Shown here: piece after piece, positions 9,137-17,678 of the stretch
How positions within the stretch are numbered: position 1 is the stretch's first letter
Layout of the letters: each line of letters begins with the position of its first letter
Assembly (NCBI RefSeq): GCF_026340655.1
Contig: NZ_JAPEOZ010000001.1
Span: 2,294,001 to 2,358,000, forward strand
From: Streptomyces sp. NBC_01275
GTDB lineage: Bacteria > Actinomycetota > Actinomycetes > Streptomycetales > Streptomycetaceae
Direction of reading: 5' to 3'
Length of the DNA stretch: 64,000 nucleotides
Translations under genes and position numbers: made by a program
Notes under the pieces: model-generated
The model's database searches: none
What the model was told of the DNA's origin: nothing
Seen by the model: the letters and a program-made list of their open reading frames with translations, nothing else

Positions 9137-10473
9137 TTGCCGGGCACCTTCCAACCGAACCTTGCCTTGATCGCCGCCCCGTGGGCGGGCAGGTCCTCCG
9201 CCTCCGCCAGCGTCACCACGTGATGCGCCACGTCGGCCAGCGCGTCCCGCGTGTAGTCGACGATGTGGATGCCGCGCAGGAAGGACTGGACGCTGAGCCC
9301 CGAGGAGTGGCAGGCGCAGCCGCCGGTGGGCAGGACATGGTTGGACCCGGCCGCGTAGTCGCCGAGCGACACGGGCGCCCAGGGCCCGACGAAGATCGCG
9401 CCCGCGTTCTTCACCCGGTCGGCCACGGCGGCGGCGTCGGCCGTCTGGATCTCCAGGTGCTCCGCGCCGTAGGCGTCGACCACCCGCAGTCCCTCGTCGA
9501 CGCCGTCGACGAGCACGATCGCGGACTGCCTGCCCTTGAGGGCCGGGACGATCCGGTCGTCGATGTGCTTGGTGGCCGCGACCTGCGCTTCCAGTTCCTT
9601 CTCGACCGCGTCCGCGAGCGCGACGGAGTCGGTGACCAGGACGGCGGCGGCCAGCGGGTCGTGCTCGGCCTGGCTGATCAGGTCGGCGGCGACGTGCACC
9701 GGGTCGGCGCTCTCGTCGGCGAGGACGGCGATCTCGGTCGGGCCGGCCTCGGTGTCGATGCCGATCTTGCCGGCGAAGTAGCGCTTGGCGGCGGCGACCC
9801 AGATGTTTCCGGGGCCGGTGACCATGTTGGCCGGGGCGCAGGACTCCGTGCCGTACGCGAACATCGCGACGGCCTGGGCGCCTCCTACGGCGTAGACCTC
9901 GTCGACGCCGAGCAGCGCGCAGGCGGCGAGGATCGTCGGGTGCGGCAGGCCGTCGGCCGGATCGTTCTCAAAGGCGGAGGCCTGCGGCGGGGAGGCGAGC
10001 GCGACGGACGCGACGCCGGCCTCCTGCGCCGGGACGACGTTCATGATCACGGAGGACGGGTAGACCGACCGGCCGCCGGGCGCGTACAGCCCGACCCGCT
10101 CGACGGGCACCCACTTCTCGGTGACCGAGCCGCCGGGCACGACCTGCGTCGTGTGCGTCGTACGACGCTGCTCGCGGTGGACGAGACGGGCGCGCCGGAT
10201 GGACTCCTCCAGGGCCGCGCGCACGGCGGGGTCGAGCCGCTCCAGCGCGTCGGCGATCGCCTGCGCGGGAACCCGTACGGATTCCAGCCTCACTCCGTCG
10301 AACCTCTCGGCGAAGTCGATCAGCGCCGCGTCGCCCCGATGATGCACGGCCTCGCAGATCGGACGCACCTTCTCCAGGGCGGCCGAGACGTCGAAGTCGG
10401 CTCGGGGCAGCAGGTCGCGCAGGGCGGGGCCCTCGGGGAGGGCGTCGCCGCGCAGATCGATTCGGGAGATCAC
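9133..10473 (-). CDS. hisD: histidinol dehydrogenase
   Basis: Last two oxidations of histidine synthesis, histidinol to histidine with two NAD+. The 446-residue protein holds [16 protein letters not shown], the zinc/catalytic segment SQAEHDP, and [10 protein letters not shown] with the second catalytic histidine. The GTG at 10471-10473 gives [10 protein letters not shown], the family N-terminus; longer in-frame extensions are not conserved-looking. It is the first gene of the eight-gene his operon. No poly-histidine leader peptide or T-box is seen in the 139 bases to the divergent gene. Confidence 0.97.
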   Translation of the reverse strand: MISRIDLRGDALPEGPALRDLLPRADFDVSAALEKVRPICEAVHHRGDAALIDFAERFDGVRLESVRVPAQAIADALERLDPAVRAALEESIRRARLVHREQRRTTHTTQVVPGGSVTEKWVPVERVGLYAPGGRSVYPSSVIMNVVPAQEAGVASVALASPPQASAFENDPADGLPHPTILAACALLGVDEVYAVGGAQAVAMFAYGTESCAPANMVTGPGNIWVAAAKRYFAGKIGIDTEAGPTEIAVLADESADPVHVAADLISQAEHDPLAAAVLVTDSVALADAVEKELEAQVAATKHIDDRIVPALKGRQSAIVLVDGVDEGLRVVDAYGAEHLEIQTADAAAVADRVKNAGAIFVGPWAPVSLGDYAAGSNHVLPTGGCACHSSGLSVQSFLRGIHIVDYTRDALADVAHHVVTLAEAEDLPAHGAAIKARFGWKVPGK

Positions 10474-10514
10474 GCGGTCAATTCTCTCAGACCGGGATCG
10501 AGCGTCGTTCGCGC

Positions 10515-10531
10515 GTATCAATGGCTGATAC
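10515..10531. promoter_or_regulatory. inverted repeat in the hisD divergent promoter region
   Basis: GTATCA-ATGGC-TGATAC is a perfect 6-5-6 inverted repeat, 42 bases upstream of the hisD start and 82 bases before the divergent gene. Size and symmetry fit a dimeric regulator site, but no regulator can be named. Confidence 0.35.
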
Positions 10532-10612
10532 AGAACGTGGTCGGGCGGTGGCCGGAACGCGGAAGATCGCCTTCACGTCTAGTAACCGCATGGGTGAGCG
10601 AAGGGGTGAGCA

Positions 10613-12193
10613 GTGGTGACGGAGGGGGCCGGCGTCCAGGCCGGGGAACTGCCCGACGACCTGACCGCCGCCGAGGTCGGCATGTGGCAGGCCTTCCGCA
10701 ACGGCAGCGTGTACGACCTGAGCAGCGGGGACACGGTGGTCGACGACCCGCACGGCGGGCATCCGTGGGGCGCGGCGCGGACCGTACGGGCGCGGACGGT
10801 CGCCTGGCTGCTGCTCGCCGGGCCGCCCGCGCTGGCCGGCCGGGTGGCCTCGCTGAAGCTGGTCGGCGTGCAGATCAGCGGCACGCTCGATCTCGCCGGC
10901 GGCACGGTGGTGCCGTACGTGGAGCTGAAGCGCTGCCGGTTCGAGCGGGAGGTGCTGATGCCGGAGGCGCGCTTCACGACGATGCGGATGGTGGACTGCT
11001 CGGTTCCGCGGCTGGAGGCCGCGCGCGTGCACACCGAGGGCGATCTGCATCTGCCCCGCTGCCGTTTTCACAACGGCGTCCGGCTCACCGACGCGCACAT
11101 CGGCACGGACCTGCTGCTCAACCAGGCGATCGTCTACCGCGACCGGACCGGCCGCTCGATCGCCGCCGACGGCATGACCGTCGGGCAGGACCTCCAGGCG
11201 GAGCTGCTCGAGTCGCACGGCGAGCTGAGCCTGCGCAGCGCCACGATCGGCGTGTCGCTGAGTCTGCGCGGGGCGAGGCTGGCCAACCCCTACACGCGGC
11301 TCGCGCTGAACGCGCCCCAGATGACTGTGGGGCGCTCCCTGTATCTGACCCCGGCCGGCGTCGGCGGTCAGGCGCTGAGCGGCGCGACTCCCGCGCGAGG
11401 GACCCGCATCCAGCGCTTCGAGTGCCGGGGCGGGCTGCGCCTCGACGACGGGCGGTTCGGGGACGCCGTGGACCTGGAGCGGGCCCGGTTCGTCCTCACC
11501 GACGAGCAGGAGCTGTCGCTGCGCCGGGTGCAGACGCCCGAGCTGCGCTTCCTCGGGGAGCAGCCGCGGCGCGGCCGGGTCGTCCTCTCGGGTGCGCGGG
11601 TGATCAACCTGGTCGACCGGGCGAGCGCCTGGCCGGGCCCCGGCAGTCTGCACATGGGCGGCTTCGCCTACGAGAACCTGGTGCCGCAGGGCCCGTTCCC
11701 GCTGGCCGAGCGGCTGCGGTGGGTGGCCGCGGCGACCGCCGAGTACGCGCCGGAGCCGTACGAGCGGCTGGCGAGCGTGCTGCGGGCCGGCGGGGAGGAC
11801 GAGGACGCCCGCGAGGTGCTGCTGGCCAAGCAGCGCCGCCGCCGGGAGACACTGCCGCCCGCGGCGAAACTCGTGGGCTACGCACAGGACTGGACCGTCG
11901 CCTACGGCTACCGGCCGGGCCGGGCGGCGGTGTGGATGGCGGTGCTGTGGGCCGCGAGCTCCCTGGCCTTCGCGAACGCCCCGCACCCGCCGGTCAGCCG
12001 CGACGGGCATCCGCCCTGGAACCCGGCCCTCTTCGCCCTGGACCTGCTGCTGCCGGTCATCGACCTGGGACAGGCCGGCCAGTGGCGGCTGAGCGGCGGC
12101 TGGCAGTGGCTGTCGACGGCACTGATCCTGCTCGGCTGGATCCTGGCGACGACGGTGGCGGCGGGGGCGACGCGACTGCTGCGCCGGGGATAG
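10613..12193 (+). CDS. membrane-anchored protein with beta-helix-like repeats, function unknown
   Basis: A 526-residue protein. Residues about 60-330 form a series of short beta-rich repeats (segments such as GVQISGTLDLAGG, RVHTEGDLHLPRCRF, ATIGVSLSLRGARL, QMTVGRSLYLTPAG), each with a G-x-L-x-L core spaced about 20-25 residues. This resembles a right-handed beta-helix, pentapeptide-like or bactofilin-like. A charged helical section follows (residues about 360-420), then two or more C-terminal transmembrane helices. Similar Streptomyces proteins are sometimes labelled oxidoreductase, but no nucleotide-binding motif is visible. GTG 10613 is supported by AAGGGG six bases upstream. It is divergent from hisD. 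Confidence 0.72.
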   Translation: MVTEGAGVQAGELPDDLTAAEVGMWQAFRNGSVYDLSSGDTVVDDPHGGHPWGAARTVRARTVAWLLLAGPPALAGRVASLKLVGVQISGTLDLAGGTVVPYVELKRCRFEREVLMPEARFTTMRMVDCSVPRLEAARVHTEGDLHLPRCRFHNGVRLTDAHIGTDLLLNQAIVYRDRTGRSIAADGMTVGQDLQAELLESHGELSLRSATIGVSLSLRGARLANPYTRLALNAPQMTVGRSLYLTPAGVGGQALSGATPARGTRIQRFECRGGLRLDDGRFGDAVDLERARFVLTDEQELSLRRVQTPELRFLGEQPRRGRVVLSGARVINLVDRASAWPGPGSLHMGGFAYENLVPQGPFPLAERLRWVAAATAEYAPEPYERLASVLRAGGEDEDAREVLLAKQRRRRETLPPAAKLVGYAQDWTVAYGYRPGRAAVWMAVLWAASSLAFANAPHPPVSRDGHPPWNPALFALDLLLPVIDLGQAGQWRLSGGWQWLSTALILLGWILATTVAAGATRLLRRG

Positions 12194-12410
12194 GACCCGG
12201 GGAGGAAGACCCCGGGGAAGACCCTGGGGGGAAGAACCCGGGGGGCCTGGCCAGGTCGCTGCGGGCGGGCGCACATCCGGCCCCCAGCTCACGGACAGTA
12301 GTTGAACAGTCATCTTTTTATCGTTCCTTGACTCTCCGGCGTACAACTTTCCACAGGTTGCACCAACCCCCTGGCGCATCCCCGACCTGCGGCTTTCAAT
12401 GGGCGGCACC

Positions 12411-13487
12411 ATGGCTCTGCTGCCCCCGTTCATCCGCGTCTCCCGGGCCACCCGGACGGCGCGGATCGCCGCTCCCCACAGCGCCGCCGCTAGCCGCAGC
12501 GCCGCCGCTCCCCACAGCGCCGCCGGGCTTCCCGCCGACGACGAGGTGCTCCTCGACGTGCCCGACGATCGGCTCGGACCCGCGCTGGTCGCGGCCGGCC
12601 GGGGCGGCTACGAGAGCGCCGCCGCCCTGCTGGCCCGCACCCGCGAGCGCGCCGAGTGGGAGTACCACGACCGGTACGTGGTCCGCCTGGCGTCCTTCGC
12701 ACGCTCGCGCCCCGAGTGGTTCGAGGAGTGGCGTGCCACCGCCCCGCGCCACCCCGACCTCCTGCTGGTCGCCGCCCAGCTCGCGGTGGACCGCGCCTGG
12801 CAGTCGCCGGCCCGGGCCGAGCTGCTGCGCGAGGTCAGCCCGTTGATCACGGCGGCCGCGCAGAGCGACGTACGCGACCCGGTGCCGTGGCGGATCGCCC
12901 TGGACCACGCGCGCGGGGCGAACGCCGGGCACAAGTACTTCGAGGAGCTGTGGGCGGCCGCGGTCCGCCGCGCCCCGCACCACTACGGCTGCCATGTGGC
13001 CGCCATGCGCTACCTGGCCCAGGCCTGGCACGGCTCGCACCGCGAGTGCTTCGACTTCGCCGACCGGGCCGCGCAGGACGCCCCGGCCGGCACGCTCGTC
13101 CAGGCGCTGCCGGTCCGCGCGGCCTTCGCCTACCTGACCGACGGCTGCGGCCCCGAGGTGCCGCGGGAGCGGCTGGAGGCGGCCGCCGACCGGGCGCTCG
13201 CGCTCTCCGCCCGCTTCCCCTCGGTCGACCCCTGGCCGGCCGAGATCCGCAACCTGCTGGCGTACGTCCTGGTCCGCCTCGGCCGCCGCGACGACGCCCT
13301 CGCCCAGTTGCGCCTGATCGGCCCGTACGCCACGTCCTTCCCCTGGGGTCGGCTGTCGGACGACCCGCTCGGACACTTCCTGACGGTCCGCGAGAGCGTG
13401 CGCTCGGGGCAGTCGCGGCCGTCCGGACAGCCGCCCGGACATCCACGGAATGAGCACGGGGGACCGTCGCACCCCGTGGACCACTAG
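12411..13487 (+). CDS. hypothetical helical (TPR-like) protein
   Basis: About 358 residues, all alpha-helical in appearance. After a low-complexity Ala/His/Ser stretch (repeated APHSAAA and SRSAAA near residues 20-40), the body has TPR-like helix pairs, for example AAALLARTRERAEWEYHDR, and VRLGRRDDALAQLRLIGPYA near the end. No catalytic motif, signal peptide or membrane segment is seen. The ATG at 12411 is preferred; another ATG four codons earlier (12399) is possible, and neither has a good ribosome site. I do not recognise the family. The Gly/Pro/Ser-rich tail ends in the -10 of the next gene. Confidence 0.65.
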   Translation: MALLPPFIRVSRATRTARIAAPHSAAASRSAAAPHSAAGLPADDEVLLDVPDDRLGPALVAAGRGGYESAAALLARTRERAEWEYHDRYVVRLASFARSRPEWFEEWRATAPRHPDLLLVAAQLAVDRAWQSPARAELLREVSPLITAAAQSDVRDPVPWRIALDHARGANAGHKYFEELWAAAVRRAPHHYGCHVAAMRYLAQAWHGSHRECFDFADRAAQDAPAGTLVQALPVRAAFAYLTDGCGPEVPRERLEAAADRALALSARFPSVDPWPAEIRNLLAYVLVRLGRRDDALAQLRLIGPYATSFPWGRLSDDPLGHFLTVRESVRSGQSRPSGQPPGHPRNEHGGPSHPVDH

Positions 13488-13490
13488 GCT
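13485..13490 (+). promoter_or_regulatory. candidate -10 of a leaderless promoter
   Basis: TAGGCT starts with the TAG stop codon of the preceding gene and lies eight bases before the GTG at 13499, which has no Shine-Dalgarno. The same hexamer occurs before the gene at 1641. Confidence 0.4.
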
Positions 13491-13498
13491 TCTGCGTC

Positions 13499-14239
13499 GT
13501 GACCACCGTCCGTCTGCCGCTCTTCCCCCTGAACTCGGTGTTGTTCCCGGGGCTGGTGCTTCCGTTGAACGTCTTCGAGGAGCGCTATCGCGCCATGATG
13601 CGCGACCTGTTGAAGACCCCCGAGGACGAATCGCGCCGATTCGCCGTCGTGGCCATCCGCGACGGCCACGAGGTGGCGACCACCGCCCCGGGCCTGCCCG
13701 ACCAGACGGCGCTGCCCGAGCGCGGCCCCACGGCGGGCTTCGGCGACGACCCGGTCAAGGCGTTCCACGGCGTGGGCTGCGTGGCCGACGCGGCGACGAT
13801 CCGCGAACGCGCCGACGGCACCTTCGAGGTGCTGGCCACGGGCACGACCCGGGTACGGCTGCTGTCCGTGGACGCGTCGGGCCCGTTCCTGACGGCGGAG
13901 CTGCAGGAGCTGCCGGAGGAACCGGGCGAGGAGGCGGGCGCCCTCGCGGAGGGCGTGCTGCGGGCCTTCCGCAAGTACCAGAAGCGTCTGGCGGGCGCCC
14001 GCGAACGCTCCCTGACCACGGGCGCGGATCTGCCGGACGACCCCTCGGTGGTGTCGTACCTGGTGGCCGCGGCGATGATGCTGGACACCCCTACCAAGCA
14101 GCGCCTCCTCCAAGCCCCCGACACCGCCTCCCGGCTGCGCGACGAGCTGACGCTGCTGCGCGCGGAGACGGCGATCATCCGCAACCTGCCTTCACTCCCC
14201 GCGTCGGAGCTGACACGAGGCCCGACAAGCCTCAACTGA
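13499..14239 (+). CDS. LON substrate-binding-domain protein without protease domains
   Basis: A 246-residue stand-alone LON N-terminal domain. It opens with VRLPLFPLNSVLFPGLVLPL, the hallmark of the family, followed by FEERYR and a helical C-terminal half. It lacks the AAA+ and Ser-Lys protease parts of Lon. Such proteins are widespread in actinobacteria, and their partner is not known; substrate delivery or regulation of proteolysis is inference. Start is GTG 13499, probably leaderless. Confidence 0.87.
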   Translation: MTTVRLPLFPLNSVLFPGLVLPLNVFEERYRAMMRDLLKTPEDESRRFAVVAIRDGHEVATTAPGLPDQTALPERGPTAGFGDDPVKAFHGVGCVADAATIRERADGTFEVLATGTTRVRLLSVDASGPFLTAELQELPEEPGEEAGALAEGVLRAFRKYQKRLAGARERSLTTGADLPDDPSVVSYLVAAAMMLDTPTKQRLLQAPDTASRLRDELTLLRAETAIIRNLPSLPASELTRGPTSLN

Positions 14240-14312
14240 CATCACGGACACCACAGAGACCGCTGACGGCACTGACGGCACCGACACCACAGACGGCATC
14301 GAGAAGGCCCGC

Positions 14313-14810
14313 ATGGCGAAGAAGAAGCAGCAACAGCCCGGCGGCACGCCCGCGACGGTGGCCCTGACGGCGGCGGGCGTGGACTTCACGGTCCACTCCT
14401 ACGACCACGACCCGGCCCACCCCTCCTACGGCGAGGAGGCGGCCGAGGCGATGGGCGTCTCCCCCGACCGCGTCTTCAAGACCCTGGTCGCGGACGTCGA
14501 CGGCGCCCTCACCGTCGCGGTCGTCCCGGTGGCGGGCTCCCTGGACCTCAAGGCGCTGGCCGCCGCCGTGGGCGGCAAACGCGCGACCATGGCCGACCCC
14601 ATCCTCGCGGAACGCACCACCGGCTACGTCCGAGGCGGCATCTCCCCCCTGGGCCAGCGCAAGAAGCTCCCCACGGTCCTGGACGACTCGGCGTCGACCC
14701 ACCCCACGATCTGCGTCTCGGCGGGCCGCCGGGGCTTGGAGGTGGAACTGGCCGCGGAAGACCTGGCGAGCCTGACCGGGGCGAAGACGGCCCCGATCGC
14801 CCGCCCGTAA
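14313..14810 (+). CDS. ybaK: Cys-tRNA(Pro) deacylase, YbaK/EbsC type
   Basis: A 165-residue YbaK-family editing protein that hydrolyses Cys-tRNAPro formed in error by ProRS. Features include the early HSYDHDP segment, the catalytic-lysine region VFKTLVADVDG, and the GGISPLGQRKKLPTVLDDSA loop that lines the aminoacyl pocket. The N-terminus is a short Lys/Gln tail (MAKKKQQQPGG). It lies 73 bases after the LON-domain gene on the same strand. Confidence 0.92.
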   Translation: MAKKKQQQPGGTPATVALTAAGVDFTVHSYDHDPAHPSYGEEAAEAMGVSPDRVFKTLVADVDGALTVAVVPVAGSLDLKALAAAVGGKRATMADPILAERTTGYVRGGISPLGQRKKLPTVLDDSASTHPTICVSAGRRGLEVELAAEDLASLTGAKTAPIARP

Positions 14811-14888
14811 CAGCCCGTCCGGCGTTTGAGGACGAGGCCCTTTCAGGGCCGAAGCGGGGGTCTGGGGGCGGCAGCCCCCAAGGACGGG
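14811..14888. repeat. Streptomyces-type intergenic palindromic repeat, possible bidirectional terminator
   Basis: Between two convergent genes lies a nested structure. Outer arms CCCGTCC (14814-14820) and GGACGGG (14882-14888) enclose GGCCC-TTTCA-GGGCC (14836-14850) and TGGGGGC-GGCA-GCCCCCA (14863-14880). The stretch CGGCGTTTGAGGACGAGG is one I recall recurring in intergenic regions of many Streptomyces genomes. It probably ends transcription from both sides. Confidence 0.65.
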
Positions 14889-14916
14889 ACCGGAAGGGGC
14901 GGCGGGGGCGAAACCC

Positions 14917-15642
14917 CTAGGAGACCGGCGCCCCGTACCCATCCTTCGGCGCAGCCCCCTGCAGGGGATACTCCGGATCCCGCGGCCCGAACAACGCGGT
15001 CAACCCCAGATGCACCAGCAACGCGGCGACGGACCACGCCAGCCACGCCCCCTTCGCCCCCAGCTTCAAGGGCGCCGAGAACGTCACCCCCTTGCCCACC
15101 TCCCGCGCATGCGCGATCACATCGGCATCGGGCCCGAGCCACATCCCGACCTTCCACGCCAGCAACGACCCCAGCAGTCCTCCGACCGCCAACGCCACCA
15201 CCAGCGGCACACCCCCACGCCGCCGCCAGGCGAACACCGCCGCCGCGCTCACCGCGCCGAACGCCAGGGCCAGCAGCGTGAACGTGCCGTCCACCCCGAT
15301 CGCCTGCTCGCCCTCGGTGTCCTTGAGATAGACGACCCAGCTGTCGTCCACCACATCGCCGACCAGCGGCACCTTCGTGGCCAGCCAGGCCCACAGCACC
15401 CCGAGGAGCGCCCCGCTCAGCGCGACCGCGACCGTGATCACGGCGGCTTCCCGCAGCTCGGTCTTCATCCCGGGCCCGTCCTGTCCGTACGAGACGACGT
15501 GGGGCGCGGCGCCCTCGTACCCGCCGGGCGCCGACGACCACCCGTCGTACGGCGACGGCGGGTGCGGGGCCGGCTGATGCGGGGCCGGTCCGTGCGAGGA
15601 CGGCTCGTGCGGCGGCGGAGGCGGAGTCAGCGGTGCGGTCAC
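14917..15642 (-). CDS. membrane protein, probably DUF2567 family
   Basis: 241 residues. A Pro/His-rich N-terminal tail of about 50 residues is followed by four hydrophobic segments (about residues 69-88, 118-136, 143-162, 205-222) with conserved-looking loops VGDVVDDSWVVYLKDTEGEQ and PDADVIAHAREVGKG. It has no transport or enzyme motif. It starts at GTG 15640-15642, 34 bases after the ABC permease on the same strand, so it may be cotranscribed with the exporter. The DUF2567 assignment is from memory of the pattern and is moderate. Confidence 0.65.
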   Translation of the reverse strand: MTAPLTPPPPPHEPSSHGPAPHQPAPHPPSPYDGWSSAPGGYEGAAPHVVSYGQDGPGMKTELREAAVITVAVALSGALLGVLWAWLATKVPLVGDVVDDSWVVYLKDTEGEQAIGVDGTFTLLALAFGAVSAAAVFAWRRRGGVPLVVALAVGGLLGSLLAWKVGMWLGPDADVIAHAREVGKGVTFSAPLKLGAKGAWLAWSVAALLVHLGLTALFGPRDPEYPLQGAAPKDGYGAPVS

Positions 15643-15676
15643 CCTGACATCGTGCCAGGCGCGTCTGTGCCGCGCG

Positions 15677-16600
15677 TCATCGGACGGCGGCCCGGCGGTA
15701 CGCCCAGGTGGCGACGGCCAGCGAAACGACGCCGACGCCGGCGCACACGGCGAGGTCACCGAGGACGAACGCCCAGTCGGGGCTCGCCCGGAAGGTCCGC
15801 GCGAAGGCCTCGACGCCGTACGTCGACGGCAGCAGATCGCGGGCGAAGCGCACCGCCTCCGGCATCCGGTCCGGCGGCAGCACGCCCAGCAGCAGCGCCG
15901 CCGACATGCCGAGCTGCCCGAGCACGGTGGCCAGCTCCGGCCGCGGCGCGAGGAGCCCGAAGGCCGCGCCGAGCCCGGACAGCGCGGCGCCCGCCAGCGG
16001 GATCACCGCCGCGAGCACCCACAGGTGGGTCAGCGGCAGCCCGAACAGGACACACCCGAAGACGGCGGTCACCAGTGTCCCCGGCACGGTGAAGGACGCG
16101 TACGCCCCCGCAGCGCCCAGCACGACCGCGGCGGGCGGCACCGGAAGGGTCGCGTAGTGGTCGAGCCCTCCGCTCGCCCGCAGCTGCCCGAAGTACTGCG
16201 CGAGGAGGTTCAGCGCGACGAAGGCGACGACGAGGACCGCGGACCCGGCCACCACGGCCTCCGCCTCACGGCCGCCGTCCACCACGCCCCGCATCATGAT
16301 CAGGATGCCGACCGACTGGAAGGTCGCCACGAACAGCAGCGGAATCCGCGCCACCCGCGCGCGCGACAGCTGCGCCCGGTAGACGGCCACGAGCGACGGC
16401 CACAGCCGCGCGCGCGGCCCCAGCTCGGCCGTCACCCTGACCGGCTCGTCCACGGCCAGGGCGCTGCCCGGCAGAACCTCTGCGGGTACGACACTCACCT
16501 GGAGCTGCTCCTCTTCCTCACGCGCACGGCTCTCGGACCGACGGCCCGCACGCCGTCCCCTCACGCCGTCCCATACGGACGCGACGACCCCGGCGCTCAT
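15677..16600 (-). CDS. ABC transporter permease (ABC-2 type)
   Basis: 307 residues with an N-terminal cytoplasmic region rich in Arg/Glu (about 85 residues) and about six transmembrane segments. The last part, LPSTYGVEAFARTFRASPDW, is typical of ABC-2 or DrrB-like exporters. The ATG overlaps the stop of the ATP-binding gene by four bases (ATGA), so the two subunits are coupled. Substrate unknown. Confidence 0.86.
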   Translation of the reverse strand: MSAGVVASVWDGVRGRRAGRRSESRAREEEEQLQVSVVPAEVLPGSALAVDEPVRVTAELGPRARLWPSLVAVYRAQLSRARVARIPLLFVATFQSVGILIMMRGVVDGGREAEAVVAGSAVLVVAFVALNLLAQYFGQLRASGGLDHYATLPVPPAAVVLGAAGAYASFTVPGTLVTAVFGCVLFGLPLTHLWVLAAVIPLAGAALSGLGAAFGLLAPRPELATVLGQLGMSAALLLGVLPPDRMPEAVRFARDLLPSTYGVEAFARTFRASPDWAFVLGDLAVCAGVGVVSLAVATWAYRRAAVR

Positions 16601-17616
16601 ACCCGCACCAGTCCCTGCCGGGCCGCCCCGCCCAGCGCCAGGTAGACGTCCTCCAGGCTGGGCGTGGCCAGGGTGAAGTCGTCCAGGGCGGCGAAGGCGG
16701 CGCCGCCGGTGACGGTGGCGACGACGGCACGGGCCTCGTCGGGGGCCAGCCGCAGCGTCCAGCGGCGCCCGGACTCCACGGCCCGCTCGCGCAGCGCGGC
16801 GACCTCGGGCACCTCCAGCGGCGCCCGCTCCCGCCACACCAGCTCGACCCGCACCTCGCCGGCGACCTGTTCCTTGAGCCCGGAGGGCGTGTCGCAGGCG
16901 ATGACCCTGCCCTTGTCGAGGACGGCGACCCGGTCGAGGACGGTCTCGGCCTCGATGACGTTGTGGGTGACCAGCAGCACGGTGGCGCCCCGCTCGGCCC
17001 GGCGCCGGTCCACGGCCGACCACACGGCCCGCCGCGCCACCGGGTCCATCCCGGTCGTCGGCTCGTCCAGCACCAGCAGAGGCCGCTCCCCCACCAGCAC
17101 GGAGGCGAAACAGGCCAGCCGCCGCTGCCCGCCGGACAGCTTGCGCAGCGGCCGCCCGGCGATCGGCGTGAGCCCCAGCTCGTCCAGGACGGCGTCCCGC
17201 TCCCGGCGCGCCGTGCGCACGTCGAGGCCGCGCAGCCGTCCGGTGGTCTCGGCGGCGAGGGAGACGGTGAGTTCGTCGAGGGCGGTGGACTCCTGGCCCA
17301 GGTAGGCGAGGATCCTCGCGGCCCGTTCGGGGTGGCTCACGATGTCGTGCCCGAGGATCTCCACGCTGCCGGTGTCGGGCCGCATGAGCCCGGTCATCTG
17401 CCGCACGAGGGTGGACTTGCCGGCCCCGTTCGGCCCGAGCAGCCCGAAGATCTCACCGCGCCGGATGTCCAGCCGTACGTCGTCGGTGGCCCGGACCTCG
17501 GGCGTCGCGGGAGTGCCGCGCCGGCCCCGTACCGCCGGATAGGTCTTGGTCAGACCGCGCACGGCACACACGACCTCGTCCCTGTGCCGGATGGCCGATG
17601 CCGCGCGCGTACTCAC
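16597..17616 (-). CDS. ABC transporter ATP-binding protein (DrrA/CcmA type)
   Basis: 339 residues with a complete nucleotide-binding domain: Walker A GLLGPNGAGKSTLVRQ, Q-loop in LAYLGQESTALDEL, signature KLSGGQRRLACFA, Walker B LLVLDEPTTGMDP and switch histidine LLVTHNVIEAE. The C-terminal 80 residues resemble the DUF4162-like extension of DrrA exporters. It forms a two-gene exporter with the overlapping permease. GTG start at 17614-17616; no strong ribosome site, so the start is tentative. Confidence 0.92.
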   Translation of the reverse strand: MSTRAASAIRHRDEVVCAVRGLTKTYPAVRGRRGTPATPEVRATDDVRLDIRRGEIFGLLGPNGAGKSTLVRQMTGLMRPDTGSVEILGHDIVSHPERAARILAYLGQESTALDELTVSLAAETTGRLRGLDVRTARRERDAVLDELGLTPIAGRPLRKLSGGQRRLACFASVLVGERPLLVLDEPTTGMDPVARRAVWSAVDRRRAERGATVLLVTHNVIEAETVLDRVAVLDKGRVIACDTPSGLKEQVAGEVRVELVWRERAPLEVPEVAALRERAVESGRRWTLRLAPDEARAVVATVTGGAAFAALDDFTLATPSLEDVYLALGGAARQGLVRV

Positions 17617-17678
17617 AAGGAACGAGACTACGGGGTCGGGGAGGTCTGCTCGCCGTCGGGGCGTCCCGAGTGCCCGGT

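Noticed and set aside
10474..10612. Possible histidine attenuator or T-box upstream of hisD
   Set aside because: No run of His codons in a short leader frame, no T-box consensus, and no terminator-like hairpin.
9181..12846. Long plus-strand open frame of 1221 codons across hisD and the beta-helix gene
   Set aside because: It is antisense to hisD and then out of frame with the real genes, with Arg/Gly/Pro-rich nonsense composition.
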